Source: JAFIEN01 sp051859505 (GTDB lineage: Bacteria > Pseudomonadota > Alphaproteobacteria > Rhodobacterales > Rhodobacteraceae). Taken from it: a stretch of DNA of 64,000 bases. The stretch spans positions 57,555 through 121,554 of the forward strand of contig JBHYFN010000005.1 in NCBI GenBank assembly GCA_051859505.1, written 5' to 3'. Position 1 is the first letter of the stretch. Each line of letters begins with the position of its first letter. Both the position numbers and the translations under genes were made by a program. Positions 41,150 through 50,704 of the stretch are shown piece by piece. Below the pieces are notes generated by a model. That model worked only from the letters and a program-made list of their open reading frames with translations. It did not search any database and was not told the DNA's origin.

Positions 41150-42694
41150 TCAATCCGTGATCGTCACGCCGGTGTCGGCCTGCATCGCCGCGCCGAGGTT
41201 CAGGAAACGGGCGCGGGCCACCTCGCCGAAAAGCGGCTCTGCCCTGCGCTCGAGTAGAAGCTGCAGCTTGCGTTTCGACGGCGACCATTTCAGCACACCC
41301 GGCGCATCATGCGCCCCCAGCCAGAGCATCGCCCCCAGCCGCATCGCCCGGCCCAGCACCTCTGCCTCGCGCCGCTCGTCCTCGCTCAGCAATCCGAACA
41401 GAGGCTCATAGCGCATCCCCGCCCGCTTGCCCGAATAGCGGTAAAGCAGCGCCAGCCCCAGCGCGATCCGCTCGTTATGCTTCAGCCCGCCCAGATTGGC
41501 CCGCGTCGCATTGTCGAAACAGGTTTCCGCCCGGTAATCGGGATGGGCGCGCCAGCTGACATCATGCAGCAGGCAGGCGGCCTTGATGATCCGCAGCCTT
41601 TGCCAGTCGGCCTCGGGAAACAGCGGCAGGACGAAATCATAGAGCACCTCGCCGAAACCGGGCAGGCGGGCGTCCTTCTGTTCGGCAAAGCGGCAGGCCT
41701 CGATCAGCGGATCGCGGGCGCGCAGGTCGGCGTCCATCTGCTCGTAAAGCATCCCCTCGCGGATCCCGTAGGATGACAGCGTGATGTCGCGCGGGCGGAA
41801 CACGCGGACCAGTTCGTCCAGCACCGGGATCGCATGGGGCACCAGCGCGATCCGCTCGGCCGAGATGCCGCAGCGGGCGCGCAGATCGCCCAGATCGGCG
41901 GCGGCGATGTAGTCGCGCGTCAGCGCGATCTCTTCGGCCGTCATCCGGTATTCGTGCAGCACGGTCAGCGGATAACCCCGCCGCTCCATGTCGATCCGCG
42001 CGATGGCGCGCCAGGAGCCGCCGACCAGGAACAGCCGGATCCCGGTTTCGCCCTTCATCTGCCGGTGCAGATCGGCCACCGTGCCGCGGATCAGGCTGTC
42101 GAGCGCCTTGCCCCCCTTCACCTCGCGCAGCTTGAGCGGGCCCAGCGGCGAGGTCAGCCGGCGCCCGACCCGGCCGTCGGCCAGATCGGCCAGTTCCATC
42201 GAAGAGCCGCCCATGTCGCAGACAAGGCCATAGCTGCCCGGCCAGCCCAGAAGCACCCCCTGGGCCGAGAGGCGGGCCTCTTCGTCGCCGGGGATGATAT
42301 GCAGGTCGATCCCGGTTTCGCGCGCGACCTCGGCGCAGAAGTCGCGCCCGTCGCGCGCCTCGCGCACGGCGGCGGTGGCGATCGCCGTCAGGGGCGGCAG
42401 GTCCATGCCGCGGGCCAGCGCCGCAAAGCGGCGCAGCGCGGCCAGCGCCCGGATCCGGCCCTCGGGGTTGAGCACGCCCGTTTCCGTCAGGCCGGCCCCC
42501 AGACCGCACATCACCTTTTCATTGTAGAAATAGGCCGGGCTGCGCGCCGCGCCGTCGAACACCACCAGCCGGACCGAGTTCGAGCCTACATCGACCACGC
42601 CAAGGCGCGACAGCGCCCGGTTCCTGTCAAGGCCGAAGACCTTGCCGCCGAACGGGTGCCACCCCTCTTCGTTCAGCTCTGTGCGTCCGTCCAT
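41150..42694 (-). CDS. ppx: exopolyphosphatase Ppx (Ppx/GppA family)
   Basis: Degrades inorganic polyphosphate and/or pppGpp. The 514 residues show the Ppx/GppA ASKHA-fold motifs VVDVGSNSVRLVVFDG (near residue 32) and LVCDMGGSSMELADL. The C-terminal HD-like helical domain contains ACLLHDVSWRAHPDYRAET. The start at 42694 has GGGGAGAAG 5 nt upstream. It is 59 nt downstream of ppk, forming a polyphosphate synthesis/degradation pair. Confidence 0.93.
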   Translation of the reverse strand: MDGRTELNEEGWHPFGGKVFGLDRNRALSRLGVVDVGSNSVRLVVFDGAARSPAYFYNEKVMCGLGAGLTETGVLNPEGRIRALAALRRFAALARGMDLPPLTAIATAAVREARDGRDFCAEVARETGIDLHIIPGDEEARLSAQGVLLGWPGSYGLVCDMGGSSMELADLADGRVGRRLTSPLGPLKLREVKGGKALDSLIRGTVADLHRQMKGETGIRLFLVGGSWRAIARIDMERRGYPLTVLHEYRMTAEEIALTRDYIAAADLGDLRARCGISAERIALVPHAIPVLDELVRVFRPRDITLSSYGIREGMLYEQMDADLRARDPLIEACRFAEQKDARLPGFGEVLYDFVLPLFPEADWQRLRIIKAACLLHDVSWRAHPDYRAETCFDNATRANLGGLKHNERIALGLALLYRYSGKRAGMRYEPLFGLLSEDERREAEVLGRAMRLGAMLWLGAHDAPGVLKWSPSKRKLQLLLERRAEPLFGEVARARFLNLGAAMQADTGVTITD

Positions 42695-42753
42695 CGGCTT
42701 CTCCCCGCCGGGGTCAGTCTTGCGGGCTGGTGTCGGTGGTGTCAACGCCATGG

Positions 42754-44937
42754 TCAGTCGTGGCTGTGGGTCAGCTGCGGCACATCCGAGGCGCCGGCCG
42801 ATCCGCGCCCCGAGAGCGAGGGGTTTTCCATGAAGAAGCGGTGGCAGTTGAAGGCGAAACCGCCGTCGGAGGGCAGCTGGGCGCGGTCGAACCGGCCGTC
42901 GGGCTGCATCAGCCAGCTTTGCGCCACATCGGCCAGGTTGGCGGCCATGATCTGATCGACGATCTGCGCCTTGACGGTGCGGTTGGTGGCCTCGATCAGG
43001 GTCTCGACCCGCCGGGTCAGGTTGCGGCCCATCCAGTCGGCCGACGAGATGAAGACCCGCGCCTTGTGCGAGGGCAGGCCGTGGCCATTGCCGAAACAGA
43101 CGATCCGGCTGTGTTCCAGGAACCGCCCGACGATGGATTTGACGCGGATATTCTCGCTCAGGCCGGTGATGCCGGGGCGCAGGCCGCAGATGCCGCGCAC
43201 CACGAGGCTGATCCTGACGCCGGCCTGGCTTGCGGCATAGAGCGCGTCGATCACATCCTCTTCGATGACCGAATTCATCTTGGCCCAGATCTCGGCCGGT
43301 TTGCCCTTGCGGGCGTGTTCCGCCTCGGCCGCGATCAGGTCGAGCAGGCGGGTTTTCATGCTGAGGGGCGAGATCGCCAGATTCTCGAGCCCCTCGGGAT
43401 GGGCATAGCCGCCGACATAGTTGAACACCTTGGTCGCATCCCGCCCAAGGGCCGCATCGCAGGTGAAGAGCGAGAGGTCCGTATAGATCCGCGCGGTGAT
43501 CGGATGGTAATTGCCGGTGCCGAAATGGCTGTAGGTGACAAGCCTGTCGCCCTCGCGCCGGACCACGACGCTCATCTTCGCATGGGTCTTGTACTGGGTG
43601 AAGCCATAGACGACATGCGCCCCCGACCGTTCCAGCCGGCGCGACTGGCGGATGTTGGCGGCCTCGTCGAATCGCGCCTTGAGTTCGACCAGCGCGGTGA
43701 CGGACTTGCCCTCTTCGGCCGCCTCGCAAAGCGCATCCACGATCGGCGAATTGCGCGAGGTGCGGTAGAGCGTCTGCTTGATCGCCACGACATTGGGATC
43801 GCGCGCCGCCTGCTGCAGGAACCGCACCACCATGTCGAAGGTCTCGTAGGGGTGGTGCAGCAGCATGTCCTTCTGGCGGATCGCGGCGAACATGTCGCCG
43901 TCGTGATCCTGCACGCGTTCGGGCACGCGGGGCGTGAAGACGGGCCAAAGCAGATCGGGCCGGGCGTCAAGCACCAGTTCCTTGATCGCGCCGATGCCGA
44001 CGATGCCCTCGACCTCGACCACCTCGTCGGCGGTGACGTGCAACTCCTCCATGATCAGCGCGCGCAGGGCAGGGGGGGCCTCGGCCGACATCTTCATCCG
44101 CACCACCTCACCCCGGCGGCGGCGCTTCAGCGCGGTCTCGAATTCGCGCACCAGATCCTCGGCCTCGTCCTCGACCTCGAGGTCGCTGTCGCGCAGCACG
44201 CGGAAGGCGCAATGGCCCTTGACGCGATAGCCCGGAAACAGCCGGTCGAGGAACAGCATGATCAGCTCTTCCAGCGGCAGGAAACGGTGGCCCTCGGCGC
44301 CCTCGCCTTGCATCGGAACCGGCACGAAGCGGGCGATCTGGTGGGGCACCGGCAAAAGCGCCTGCAGCGGGCGTTTGTCGGCATTGCGTTCCAGCTGCAG
44401 GCCGAGCGCGAAGCCTTCGTTCGGGATGAAGGGAAAGGGATGGGCCGGGTCGATCGCCAGCGGCGAGAGCACGGGAAAGACCTGATTGAGGAACACATCC
44501 TCAAGATGCGCCCGGTCGGCTGCGTCAAGCTCGGCCCCGGTCAGGATGGCGATGCCCGCCTCCTTCAACTCGCCGCTCAGGCTGCGGAACACGACCTGCT
44601 GACGCGCCATGAGGCGGCGTGCCTCGGCGTCGATCCGCACAAGCTGTTCGGCAGGGGTCAGCCCGTCGGCGGCCGGCGTGGTGTTGCCGGCGCGGGCCAG
44701 TTCGCGCAGGCCGGCCACGCGCACGGTGTAGAATTCGTCAAGGTTGGTGGCCGAGATCGACAGGAAGCGCAGCCGCTCGAGCAGGGGCACGCGGGGGTTC
44801 TCAGCCTCTTCCAGCACGCGCCAGTTGAAGGCCAGCCAGCTCAGCTCGCGGTTCTGGAACCGCGCGGGGCCGGACAGATCGCCCTCGACCTCGGTCGGGG
44901 GCGGGAAGGGGGCGGTCAGGAAATCGGCCTGTTGCAT
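42754..44937 (-). CDS. ppk: polyphosphate kinase Ppk1
   Basis: Reversibly polymerises ATP gamma-phosphate into polyphosphate at the membrane. The 727 residues are typical of PPK1. The N domain contains RFQNRELSWLAFNWRVLEEA, with ATNLDEFYTVRVAGL. The catalytic C-terminal domains contain the phosphorylated-His motif HFGTGNYHPITARIYTDLSL and the second conserved His region VSADWMGRNLTRRVE-like stretch (ISSADWMGRNLTRRVETLIE). I chose ATG 44937 over an in-frame TTG 21 nt upstream. It is followed by ppx on the same strand. Confidence 0.95.
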   Translation of the reverse strand: MQQADFLTAPFPPPTEVEGDLSGPARFQNRELSWLAFNWRVLEEAENPRVPLLERLRFLSISATNLDEFYTVRVAGLRELARAGNTTPAADGLTPAEQLVRIDAEARRLMARQQVVFRSLSGELKEAGIAILTGAELDAADRAHLEDVFLNQVFPVLSPLAIDPAHPFPFIPNEGFALGLQLERNADKRPLQALLPVPHQIARFVPVPMQGEGAEGHRFLPLEELIMLFLDRLFPGYRVKGHCAFRVLRDSDLEVEDEAEDLVREFETALKRRRRGEVVRMKMSAEAPPALRALIMEELHVTADEVVEVEGIVGIGAIKELVLDARPDLLWPVFTPRVPERVQDHDGDMFAAIRQKDMLLHHPYETFDMVVRFLQQAARDPNVVAIKQTLYRTSRNSPIVDALCEAAEEGKSVTALVELKARFDEAANIRQSRRLERSGAHVVYGFTQYKTHAKMSVVVRREGDRLVTYSHFGTGNYHPITARIYTDLSLFTCDAALGRDATKVFNYVGGYAHPEGLENLAISPLSMKTRLLDLIAAEAEHARKGKPAEIWAKMNSVIEEDVIDALYAASQAGVRISLVVRGICGLRPGITGLSENIRVKSIVGRFLEHSRIVCFGNGHGLPSHKARVFISSADWMGRNLTRRVETLIEATNRTVKAQIVDQIMAANLADVAQSWLMQPDGRFDRAQLPSDGGFAFNCHRFFMENPSLSGRGSAGASDVPQLTHSHD

Positions 44938-45017
44938 GGGCGCTTTCTGGCGGGGCAATGTGACGGAGGCGTGACGACACGGCAGGCGGGTTTTCGGTCC
45001 CGCGCCGGTTGGCGGGA

Positions 45018-45824
45018 TTATTCCTTGAGCGGTGCGGGCTTGTCCAGCGCCTCCCCTTCGGATCGCGCCGGGTCCGGCTCTGGCGCGTCTTCCGGCTCTG
45101 GCCCCGGTTCGGTGCCCGACCGGCCCAGCAGGTCGCGCGCGAGGCTCTGGCCGAGGGGGCGGCCGGTGCGCAGGGCGGCTTCGTCCAGCGCGGCCACGAT
45201 GGCGCCCGCCGCCGCGAAAGAGCGTTCGATCCGTTGCGACAGCCAGGGCACAAGCGCGGGCGGCGGTGCGATCTGGCGGTCGGCGAAAAGCTTGGTCAGC
45301 ACCGCCTGCAGCAGCCGGTCATCGGGATCGGCAATGCGGATCAGGGTCGTGGCCTGCATCCGGCTGATCAGATCGGGCAGGCGCAGCGGCCAGCGCGCAG
45401 GGGCGGCGCGCGCGGTCATGAGAAGCCGCCCGCCGGTGGCGATCATGTGGTTGTGCAGGTGAAAAAGCGCCGTCTCGGCGCTGTCGGGAAGGGCCGCGCG
45501 GTCCAGATCCTCAAGCACGAGGGCCGCACCGGGCGGGGGCAGGGCGGCCTCCGGCGCGAGGGCCGAGGCGGTCCGGATCTCGGCCCCGGCCCGCCCGGCC
45601 CAGAGCCGGGCCAGATGGCTTTTGCCGGCGCCCGCCGGCCCGATCAGCGCCAGCTTGCCATCGGGCCAGCGGGTCGGGCCGGTCAGCATCGCATGGGCCG
45701 CCCGGTTCGCCTCCGAGACGAAGAAATCCGCCTCGCCCAGCGCGACCTCGGGCGGCAGGTCGAAGCTCAGTTGCCGGGGGGGCGGGCCGTGTCTGGCGGC
45801 GGGCACGCGGTCGTCACTCGCCAT
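45018..45824 (-). CDS. hdaA: DnaA regulatory inactivator Hda (HdaA)
   Basis: AAA+ protein that, with the beta clamp, stimulates ATP hydrolysis on DnaA and prevents re-initiation. The 268 residues start with a clamp-binding motif PRQLSFDLPPE (residues 17-26). Walker A is IGPAGAGKSHLARLWAG and a degenerate Walker B ALVLEDLDRAALP follows; sensor regions SRMQATTLIRIADPD are as in DnaA domain III. There is no DNA-binding domain IV. The C-terminus is an acidic, Pro-rich tail. The start at 45824 (MASDDRV) overlaps the end of the upstream PerM gene by 11 nt. Confidence 0.9.
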   Translation of the reverse strand: MASDDRVPAARHGPPPRQLSFDLPPEVALGEADFFVSEANRAAHAMLTGPTRWPDGKLALIGPAGAGKSHLARLWAGRAGAEIRTASALAPEAALPPPGAALVLEDLDRAALPDSAETALFHLHNHMIATGGRLLMTARAAPARWPLRLPDLISRMQATTLIRIADPDDRLLQAVLTKLFADRQIAPPPALVPWLSQRIERSFAAAGAIVAALDEAALRTGRPLGQSLARDLLGRSGTEPGPEPEDAPEPDPARSEGEALDKPAPLKE

Positions 45825-46905
45825 CGTGGCCCTGTTCGCCCGGTTCGGCCCCGCTCTCCGGGGAGGTGCCAAGGTAGAGCGCGCTGGCCTGATAGCGGTC
45901 GATGGCATGGCGCGTCAGCACCCCGATCACCGCCGCGACCGGCACGGCGACCAGCATCCCCACGAAACCGAAGAGCGAGCCGAAGACCGAAAGCGCGAAG
46001 ATCAGCCAGACCGGATGCAGCCCGACCGAGGATCCGACCAGCTTGGGTGTCAGGATGTTGCCCTCGAGGAACTGGCCCGCCAGAAAGATCCCCGCGATAA
46101 GCGCGATGCGGATCCAGTCGCCCCAGAACTGGAACAGCGCAAAGCCGATCGCCAGCGTTCCCCCGACGAAGGAACCGACATAGGGAATGAAGGTGATCAG
46201 CCCCGCAAAGGCCCCGATGGCCAACCCGAAGCTTAGCCCCGCAAGGGTCAGGGTGACGGCGTAGAAGGTGCCCTGGATCAGGCAGACCAGACCCTGGCCC
46301 CGAATGAAGGAGGCGAGCGTGCGGTCGATCTCGCGCCCGAGGTGGCGCAAGGTCTCGGCGTGATCGCGCGGCAAGAGCGCGTCGATCCGCGCGATCATCC
46401 TGTCCCAGTCCAGCAGCAGGTAGAAGGTCACGACCGGCACGATCACCAGAAGCACGACCATGTTGACCAGCCCCGCCACCGAGGACAGCACCAGCCCCAT
46501 GACCTCGCCGCTCTTGTCCTTGAGCAGGGTGGCGAGGTTCTGCAGCTCCTCGCGGATCAGGCCCTCGTTCTCGGAGATGAAGGGAACGGACTCGTACAGC
46601 CAGTCCTGCGAGCTGCGCGTCATGGAGGGCAGGGTGGCGATCAGCTGCACGGTCTGCTGAACAAGCAACGGCAAAAGCAGGAGGCCCAGCAGCGCGATGG
46701 TGACCAGCGCCAGGAGGGTGATGATGACGACCGAGACGACCCGGCTCATGCCCAGCCGCTCGAGCCGGTCGGCGACCGGATCAAGAAGATAGGCCAGCGC
46801 CGCCCCCAGCACGAAGGGGGTGATGACCGGCCCAAGCCACCACAGGGCCAGCATCAGGGCCGCGGCCAGTATGCCCCAGTATCCGAGCTGCTTCTGGATC
46901 GGCAC
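45814..46905 (-). CDS. PerM/AI-2E exporter family membrane protein
   Basis: A 363-residue integral membrane protein of the PerM/AI-2E transporter family, about 7-8 transmembrane segments. The signature region is FAGLITFIPYVGSFVGGTLA, and VVTFYLLLDWDRM is also typical. I chose GTG 46905 because GGGGG lies about 8 nt upstream and the first helix follows directly; a longer start at 46986 adds no visible domain. Transported substrate unknown. It overlaps hdaA by 11 nt, and this perM-hda pair is widespread in alphaproteobacteria. Confidence 0.85.
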   Translation of the reverse strand: MPIQKQLGYWGILAAALMLALWWLGPVITPFVLGAALAYLLDPVADRLERLGMSRVVSVVIITLLALVTIALLGLLLLPLLVQQTVQLIATLPSMTRSSQDWLYESVPFISENEGLIREELQNLATLLKDKSGEVMGLVLSSVAGLVNMVVLLVIVPVVTFYLLLDWDRMIARIDALLPRDHAETLRHLGREIDRTLASFIRGQGLVCLIQGTFYAVTLTLAGLSFGLAIGAFAGLITFIPYVGSFVGGTLAIGFALFQFWGDWIRIALIAGIFLAGQFLEGNILTPKLVGSSVGLHPVWLIFALSVFGSLFGFVGMLVAVPVAAVIGVLTRHAIDRYQASALYLGTSPESGAEPGEQGHDGE

Positions 46906-47101
46906 CCTGTTTCCCCCGATGGCTGCCTCACAGATGACCGATCCGCCCGCGGCTTTCAATGCGGGCGATGCAGGGAATGTCAGCACCGCTTGCCTATCAC
47001 CTAAGCCCGGCGCCTTTGCCCGTCCGCTATGCCTGCGCCTGCTTGCCTGTCGCGGGACTTGGGCCTAAACGGTCGGGACTGTCCCGCCTGAAGGATCGCC
47101 C

Positions 47102-48439
47102 ATGCGCCTGTCCCGCTATTTTCTGCCCGTCCTGAAGGAAAACCCCGCCGAGGCGCAGATCGTCTCGCACCGCTACATGCTGCGGGCGGGCATGATCAAG
47201 CAGCAGCAGGCGGGCATCTATTCCTGGCTGCCGCTGGGCTATCGCGTGCTGCGCCGGATCGAGGCGATCGTGCATGAGGAACAGGTCCGCGCCGGCCATA
47301 TCCCGCTGCTGATGCCGACGCTGCAGCCGGCCGATCTCTGGCGCGAAAGCGGGCGCTATGACGATTACGGGCAGGAAATGCTGCGCATCACGGACCGGCA
47401 CGACCGCGACATGCTTTATGGTCCCACCAACGAGGAGATGATCACCGACATCTTCCGCGCGCATGTGTCAAGCTACAAGGATCTGCCGCTGACGCTGTAT
47501 CACATCCAGTGGAAATTCCGCGACGAGATGCGCCCCCGCTTCGGCGTGATGCGCGGGCGCGAGTTCCTCATGAAGGACGGCTACAATTTCGACGCGACCA
47601 AGGAAGATGCGCTGCACGCCTACAACCGCCATATGGTCAGCTATCTGCGCACCTATGAGCGGATGGGCCTGACGGCGATCCCGATGCGCGCGGATTCGGG
47701 GCCGATCGGGGGGGATGACACGCATGAGTTTCTGGTGCTGGCCTCGACCGGCGAGAGCGAGGTCTTTTACGACGATGCGGTGACAGAGCTGAAGCTGGGC
47801 ACGCGCGCGGTGGATTACGACGACCGCGATCAGGTGGCGGCGATCTGCCGCGAATTCACCACGCTTTACGCCCGCACCGACGAGACGCATGACCCGGCCC
47901 TTTTCGACGCCATCCCCGAGGCGCGGCGCAAGGTCGGGCGCGGCATCGAGGTGGGGCAGATCTTCTATTTCGGCACCAAGTATTCCGAGCCGATGGGCGC
48001 GACCGTCCAGACCGCCGACGGCAGCAGCGTGCCGGTCCATATGGGCAGCCACGGCATCGGGGTCAGCCGCCTTCTGGGCGCGATCATCGAGGCGAGCCAT
48101 GACGACAAGGGCATCATCTGGCCCGAGGGGGTGACGCCGTTCCATTGCGGGATCGTGAACCTCAAGCAGGGCGATGCCGAGGCCGATGCCGCCTGCGAGG
48201 CGCTTCACGCCGGGGTGGCGGCGCTGGGGCTCGAGGCGCTGTATGACGACCGCGATGCGCGGGCGGGCGAGAAATTCGCCACGATGGACCTGATCGGCCT
48301 GCCCTGGCGGATCACGGTGGGGCCGCGGGGGTTGAAGAACGGCGTGGTCGAGCTGACCTCGCGCCGGACGGGCGAGAGTGAAGAGATGCCGCCCGAGGCG
48401 GCGGTGGCGCGGATCGCGGAGATCTACGCGGGGCATTGA
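47102..48439 (+). CDS. proS: prolyl-tRNA synthetase, short form
   Basis: Charges tRNA-Pro. The 445 residues contain all class II motifs: motif 1 (KQQQAGIYSWLPLGYRVLRR), motif 2 (EMRPRFGVMRGREFLMKDGY) and motif 3 (GSHGIGVSRLLGAIIEASHD). The anticodon-binding domain is at the C-terminus (FATMDLIGLPWRITVGPRGL). It lacks the roughly 180-residue editing insertion of E. coli ProRS, as in other alphaproteobacterial enzymes. AAGGA precedes the start. It is divergent from perM. Confidence 0.96.
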   Translation: MRLSRYFLPVLKENPAEAQIVSHRYMLRAGMIKQQQAGIYSWLPLGYRVLRRIEAIVHEEQVRAGHIPLLMPTLQPADLWRESGRYDDYGQEMLRITDRHDRDMLYGPTNEEMITDIFRAHVSSYKDLPLTLYHIQWKFRDEMRPRFGVMRGREFLMKDGYNFDATKEDALHAYNRHMVSYLRTYERMGLTAIPMRADSGPIGGDDTHEFLVLASTGESEVFYDDAVTELKLGTRAVDYDDRDQVAAICREFTTLYARTDETHDPALFDAIPEARRKVGRGIEVGQIFYFGTKYSEPMGATVQTADGSSVPVHMGSHGIGVSRLLGAIIEASHDDKGIIWPEGVTPFHCGIVNLKQGDAEADAACEALHAGVAALGLEALYDDRDARAGEKFATMDLIGLPWRITVGPRGLKNGVVELTSRRTGESEEMPPEAAVARIAEIYAGH

Positions 48440-48442
48440 GCG

Positions 48443-48486
48443 CCGTTTTCTGACCAGAAAACGGGGCGGAATTTTTGAAATTCCGC
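48443..48486. repeat. pair of palindromes at the proS 3' end
   Basis: CCGTTTTCT/AGAAAACGG (48443-48464, 9 bp) begins 4 nt after the proS stop. GCGGAATTT/AAATTCCGC (48466-48486, 9 bp) follows. Same paired layout as near 28.1 and 41.1 kb, with the second member carrying the AATTT core. Probable proS terminator. Confidence 0.8.
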
Positions 48487-48511
48487 CGCACTAACCAGAC
48501 TGGAGGACTGA

Positions 48512-49231
48512 ATGACCAAGGCACTGATCACCTGGGGCGGATGGGACGGGCACGAGCCCGACAAGGTGGCCGAGATCTGCCGCAAGATACTGGCTGCCGA
48601 AGGGGCCGAGGTCACGGTGACCGACAGCCTTGACTGTTTCGACGATGCCGAGGGCCTGCGCGATCTGGACCTGATCGTGCCGATCTGGACCATGAGCACG
48701 ATAACCAAGGAGCGCGTGGTCAATGTCTCGGAAGCCGTGGCCCGCGGCACCGGCCTTGCGGGCTGCCACGGCGGCATGTGCGACGCCTTTCGCGATCAGG
48801 TGCTCTGGCAGTTCATGACCGGCGCCAACTGGGTCGCCCATCCGGGCGGCGACGGCGTCAACTACCGGGTCGAGATCCGCGACATGGATCATCCGCTGGT
48901 CGCCGGGATCGGCGATTTCGACGTCTCGTCCGAGCAATATTACCTGCATGTCGATCCGGCCAACCACGTCCTGGCCACGACCCGGTTTCCGACCGTGACC
49001 TGGTATCACAGCCCCAACGGCCCCGCCGACATGCCCGTCGCCTGGACGCGGAAATGGGGCGTGGGTCGGGTCTATTACAACGCGCTCGGCCACAAGGCCA
49101 ATGTGATCGAGACCGGCCCCGCGCATGAGATGATGCGCCGCGGGCTTCTCTGGGCTGCCGGGTCGAAGGCCGCAGCGGCCGCAGGTTCGGCCCGCTACGA
49201 GGATTTCGCCCGCGAGGGATCGCATTTCTGA
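48512..49231 (+). CDS. ThuA-like domain protein
   Basis: A 239-residue protein with a ThuA-like (class I glutamine amidotransferase-like) fold, related to trehalose-utilisation protein ThuA. Characteristic blocks are ALITWGGWDGHEPDKVAEIC, GLAGCHGGMCDAFRDQV and the C-terminal VYYNALGHKANVIETGPAHE. Substrate unknown; the catalytic Cys-His arrangement of amidotransferases is not assured. A GGAGG lies 6 nt upstream. It is a single gene after proS. Confidence 0.85.
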   Translation: MTKALITWGGWDGHEPDKVAEICRKILAAEGAEVTVTDSLDCFDDAEGLRDLDLIVPIWTMSTITKERVVNVSEAVARGTGLAGCHGGMCDAFRDQVLWQFMTGANWVAHPGGDGVNYRVEIRDMDHPLVAGIGDFDVSSEQYYLHVDPANHVLATTRFPTVTWYHSPNGPADMPVAWTRKWGVGRVYYNALGHKANVIETGPAHEMMRRGLLWAAGSKAAAAAGSARYEDFAREGSHF

Positions 49232-49358
49232 CCCGGCCCCGGCGGAATCCTGCCCGTAGCCGTCGCCTCGCGGTCTTGGCGGCGGCTGCGGCATCGGGCA
49301 TGACGGGTCTTTGGCCCGACCCGCCCGACCCATCCGATCCGCCCGGAGCGCTGCCGCG

Positions 49359-49991
49359 ATGAGCCAGACCCTGCCGCCGCTCGAGCGGTTGATCGCCTGC
49401 CCGACCTGCGATGCGCTTTACGTGGCGCAGGATCCCGCGGCCGGGCAGCGCGCGGTCTGCGGGCGCTGCCACACCGTGTTGATCGCGCCGCGCCGCAAGG
49501 CGGGGATGACGATCATCATGCTGGCGCTGACCGTGGTCGTGCTGATCATGGGGGCGGTCTGGTTCCCCTTCCTCAAGATCAGCACCAGGGGGCTCACGCA
49601 TTCCGCCTCGCTTCTGGATGCGGCCCTGTCCTTCGCCGGCGGGCCGCTGCTGATCCTGTCGCTTGCCGTGACCGCGCTGATCGTGCTGGTCCCGCTGACC
49701 CGCGCCATGCTGATCGTCTATGTGCTGGTGCCGGTCGTCTTCGACAACCCGCCCCGGCCCGGCGCGCGCACCGCCTTTCGCTGGGCCGAGGCCTTGCGGC
49801 CCTGGTCCATGGCCGAGATCTTTGCCATCGGCTGCGCGGTCAGCCTCGTGAAACTGACCGATCTGGCCGATATCACCTTCGGCCCGGCCTTCTGGATGTT
49901 CGCGGCGCTTGTCGTCATCATCGTCGTGCAGGACAATTTCATGTGCCGCTGGTCGGTCTGGAAATCCATCGAGGAGGGCGAGCGCGCATGA
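49359..49991 (+). CDS. pqiA: PqiA-type membrane protein, first copy
   Basis: A 210-residue inner-membrane protein of the PqiA/LetA family, which works with PqiB and PqiC in lipid transport across the envelope. The N-terminal zinc-ribbon-like region has CPTCDALY and CGRCHT. Three or four transmembrane segments follow (MTIIMLALTVVVLIMGAVWF, LLILSLAVTALIVLVPL, MAEIFAIGCAVSLVKL and the last before the C-terminus). Standard PqiA is one protein with two such halves. Here they are split into two adjacent genes that overlap by 4 nt. Confidence 0.88.
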   Translation: MSQTLPPLERLIACPTCDALYVAQDPAAGQRAVCGRCHTVLIAPRRKAGMTIIMLALTVVVLIMGAVWFPFLKISTRGLTHSASLLDAALSFAGGPLLILSLAVTALIVLVPLTRAMLIVYVLVPVVFDNPPRPGARTAFRWAEALRPWSMAEIFAIGCAVSLVKLTDLADITFGPAFWMFAALVVIIVVQDNFMCRWSVWKSIEEGERA

Positions 49992-50704
49992 CGACCCCGC
50001 CCCCCCTCCTTCCGACCGCCCGCGCCGCGGGCCTTGTCGCCTGCACCCGCTGCACCCGCGTCTGGCCCAGGGGCACGCCCCTCTGCGCGCGCTGCGGCTC
50101 GGCCCTTGCCTCGCGCGATCACAGCAGCCTCAGCCGGGTCTGGGCCTGGTGGGTGGCGGGGGTTCTAGCCTATATTCCGGCCAATACCTATCCGATGCTG
50201 CAGACCCGAACGCTGTTCTTCACGCAGGAGGACACGATCGTCGGCGGCGCGCTCGAGCTTGCGAAATACGGCAATTACGGCGTGGCCCTGATCATCCTGG
50301 TGGCCAGCGTGGCGATCCCGGTGGCCAAGTTCCTCTGCATCGCCTATCTGGCGCTTTCGATCCGGCGCGGCACGCGCGCCACCGCCGGGGCCCGCCAGCA
50401 GATGTACGAGATCGTCGAATATATCGGCCGCTGGTCGATGATCGACGTCTTTGTCGTTGCGATCCTGTCAAGCCTCGTGCAGTTGAGTGTGGTCGCCTCG
50501 ATCAACCCCGGGGTGGCGAGCCTTGCCTTTGCCCTTTCGGTGATCTTTACCATGTTGTCCGCGCAGGCTTTCGACCCCCGGCAGATCTGGGACCGGATCG
50601 ACGAGGAGGCCACCCGATCCGGGCCGGCGGCCGCCCGACGCGGGCCGGAGGCCGAGGCAGTGCCGTCGCCGGCAGGGACAAGGCCGGAGGGGGCCGCTCC
50701 ATGA
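49988..50704 (+). CDS. PqiA-type membrane protein, second copy
   Basis: A 238-residue PqiA-family protein, the second half of the split PqiA. It has a zinc-ribbon region CTRCTRVWPRGTPLCARCG and conserved YIPANTYPMLQTRTLFF, then helices GVALIILVASVAIPVAKFLC and SMIDVFVVAILSSLVQLSVV. The C-terminal tail is a Pro/Ala/Arg linker. The start overlaps the preceding stop (ATGA), and its stop overlaps the pqiB start. Confidence 0.88.
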   Translation: MTTPPPLLPTARAAGLVACTRCTRVWPRGTPLCARCGSALASRDHSSLSRVWAWWVAGVLAYIPANTYPMLQTRTLFFTQEDTIVGGALELAKYGNYGVALIILVASVAIPVAKFLCIAYLALSIRRGTRATAGARQQMYEIVEYIGRWSMIDVFVVAILSSLVQLSVVASINPGVASLAFALSVIFTMLSAQAFDPRQIWDRIDEEATRSGPAAARRGPEAEAVPSPAGTRPEGAAP

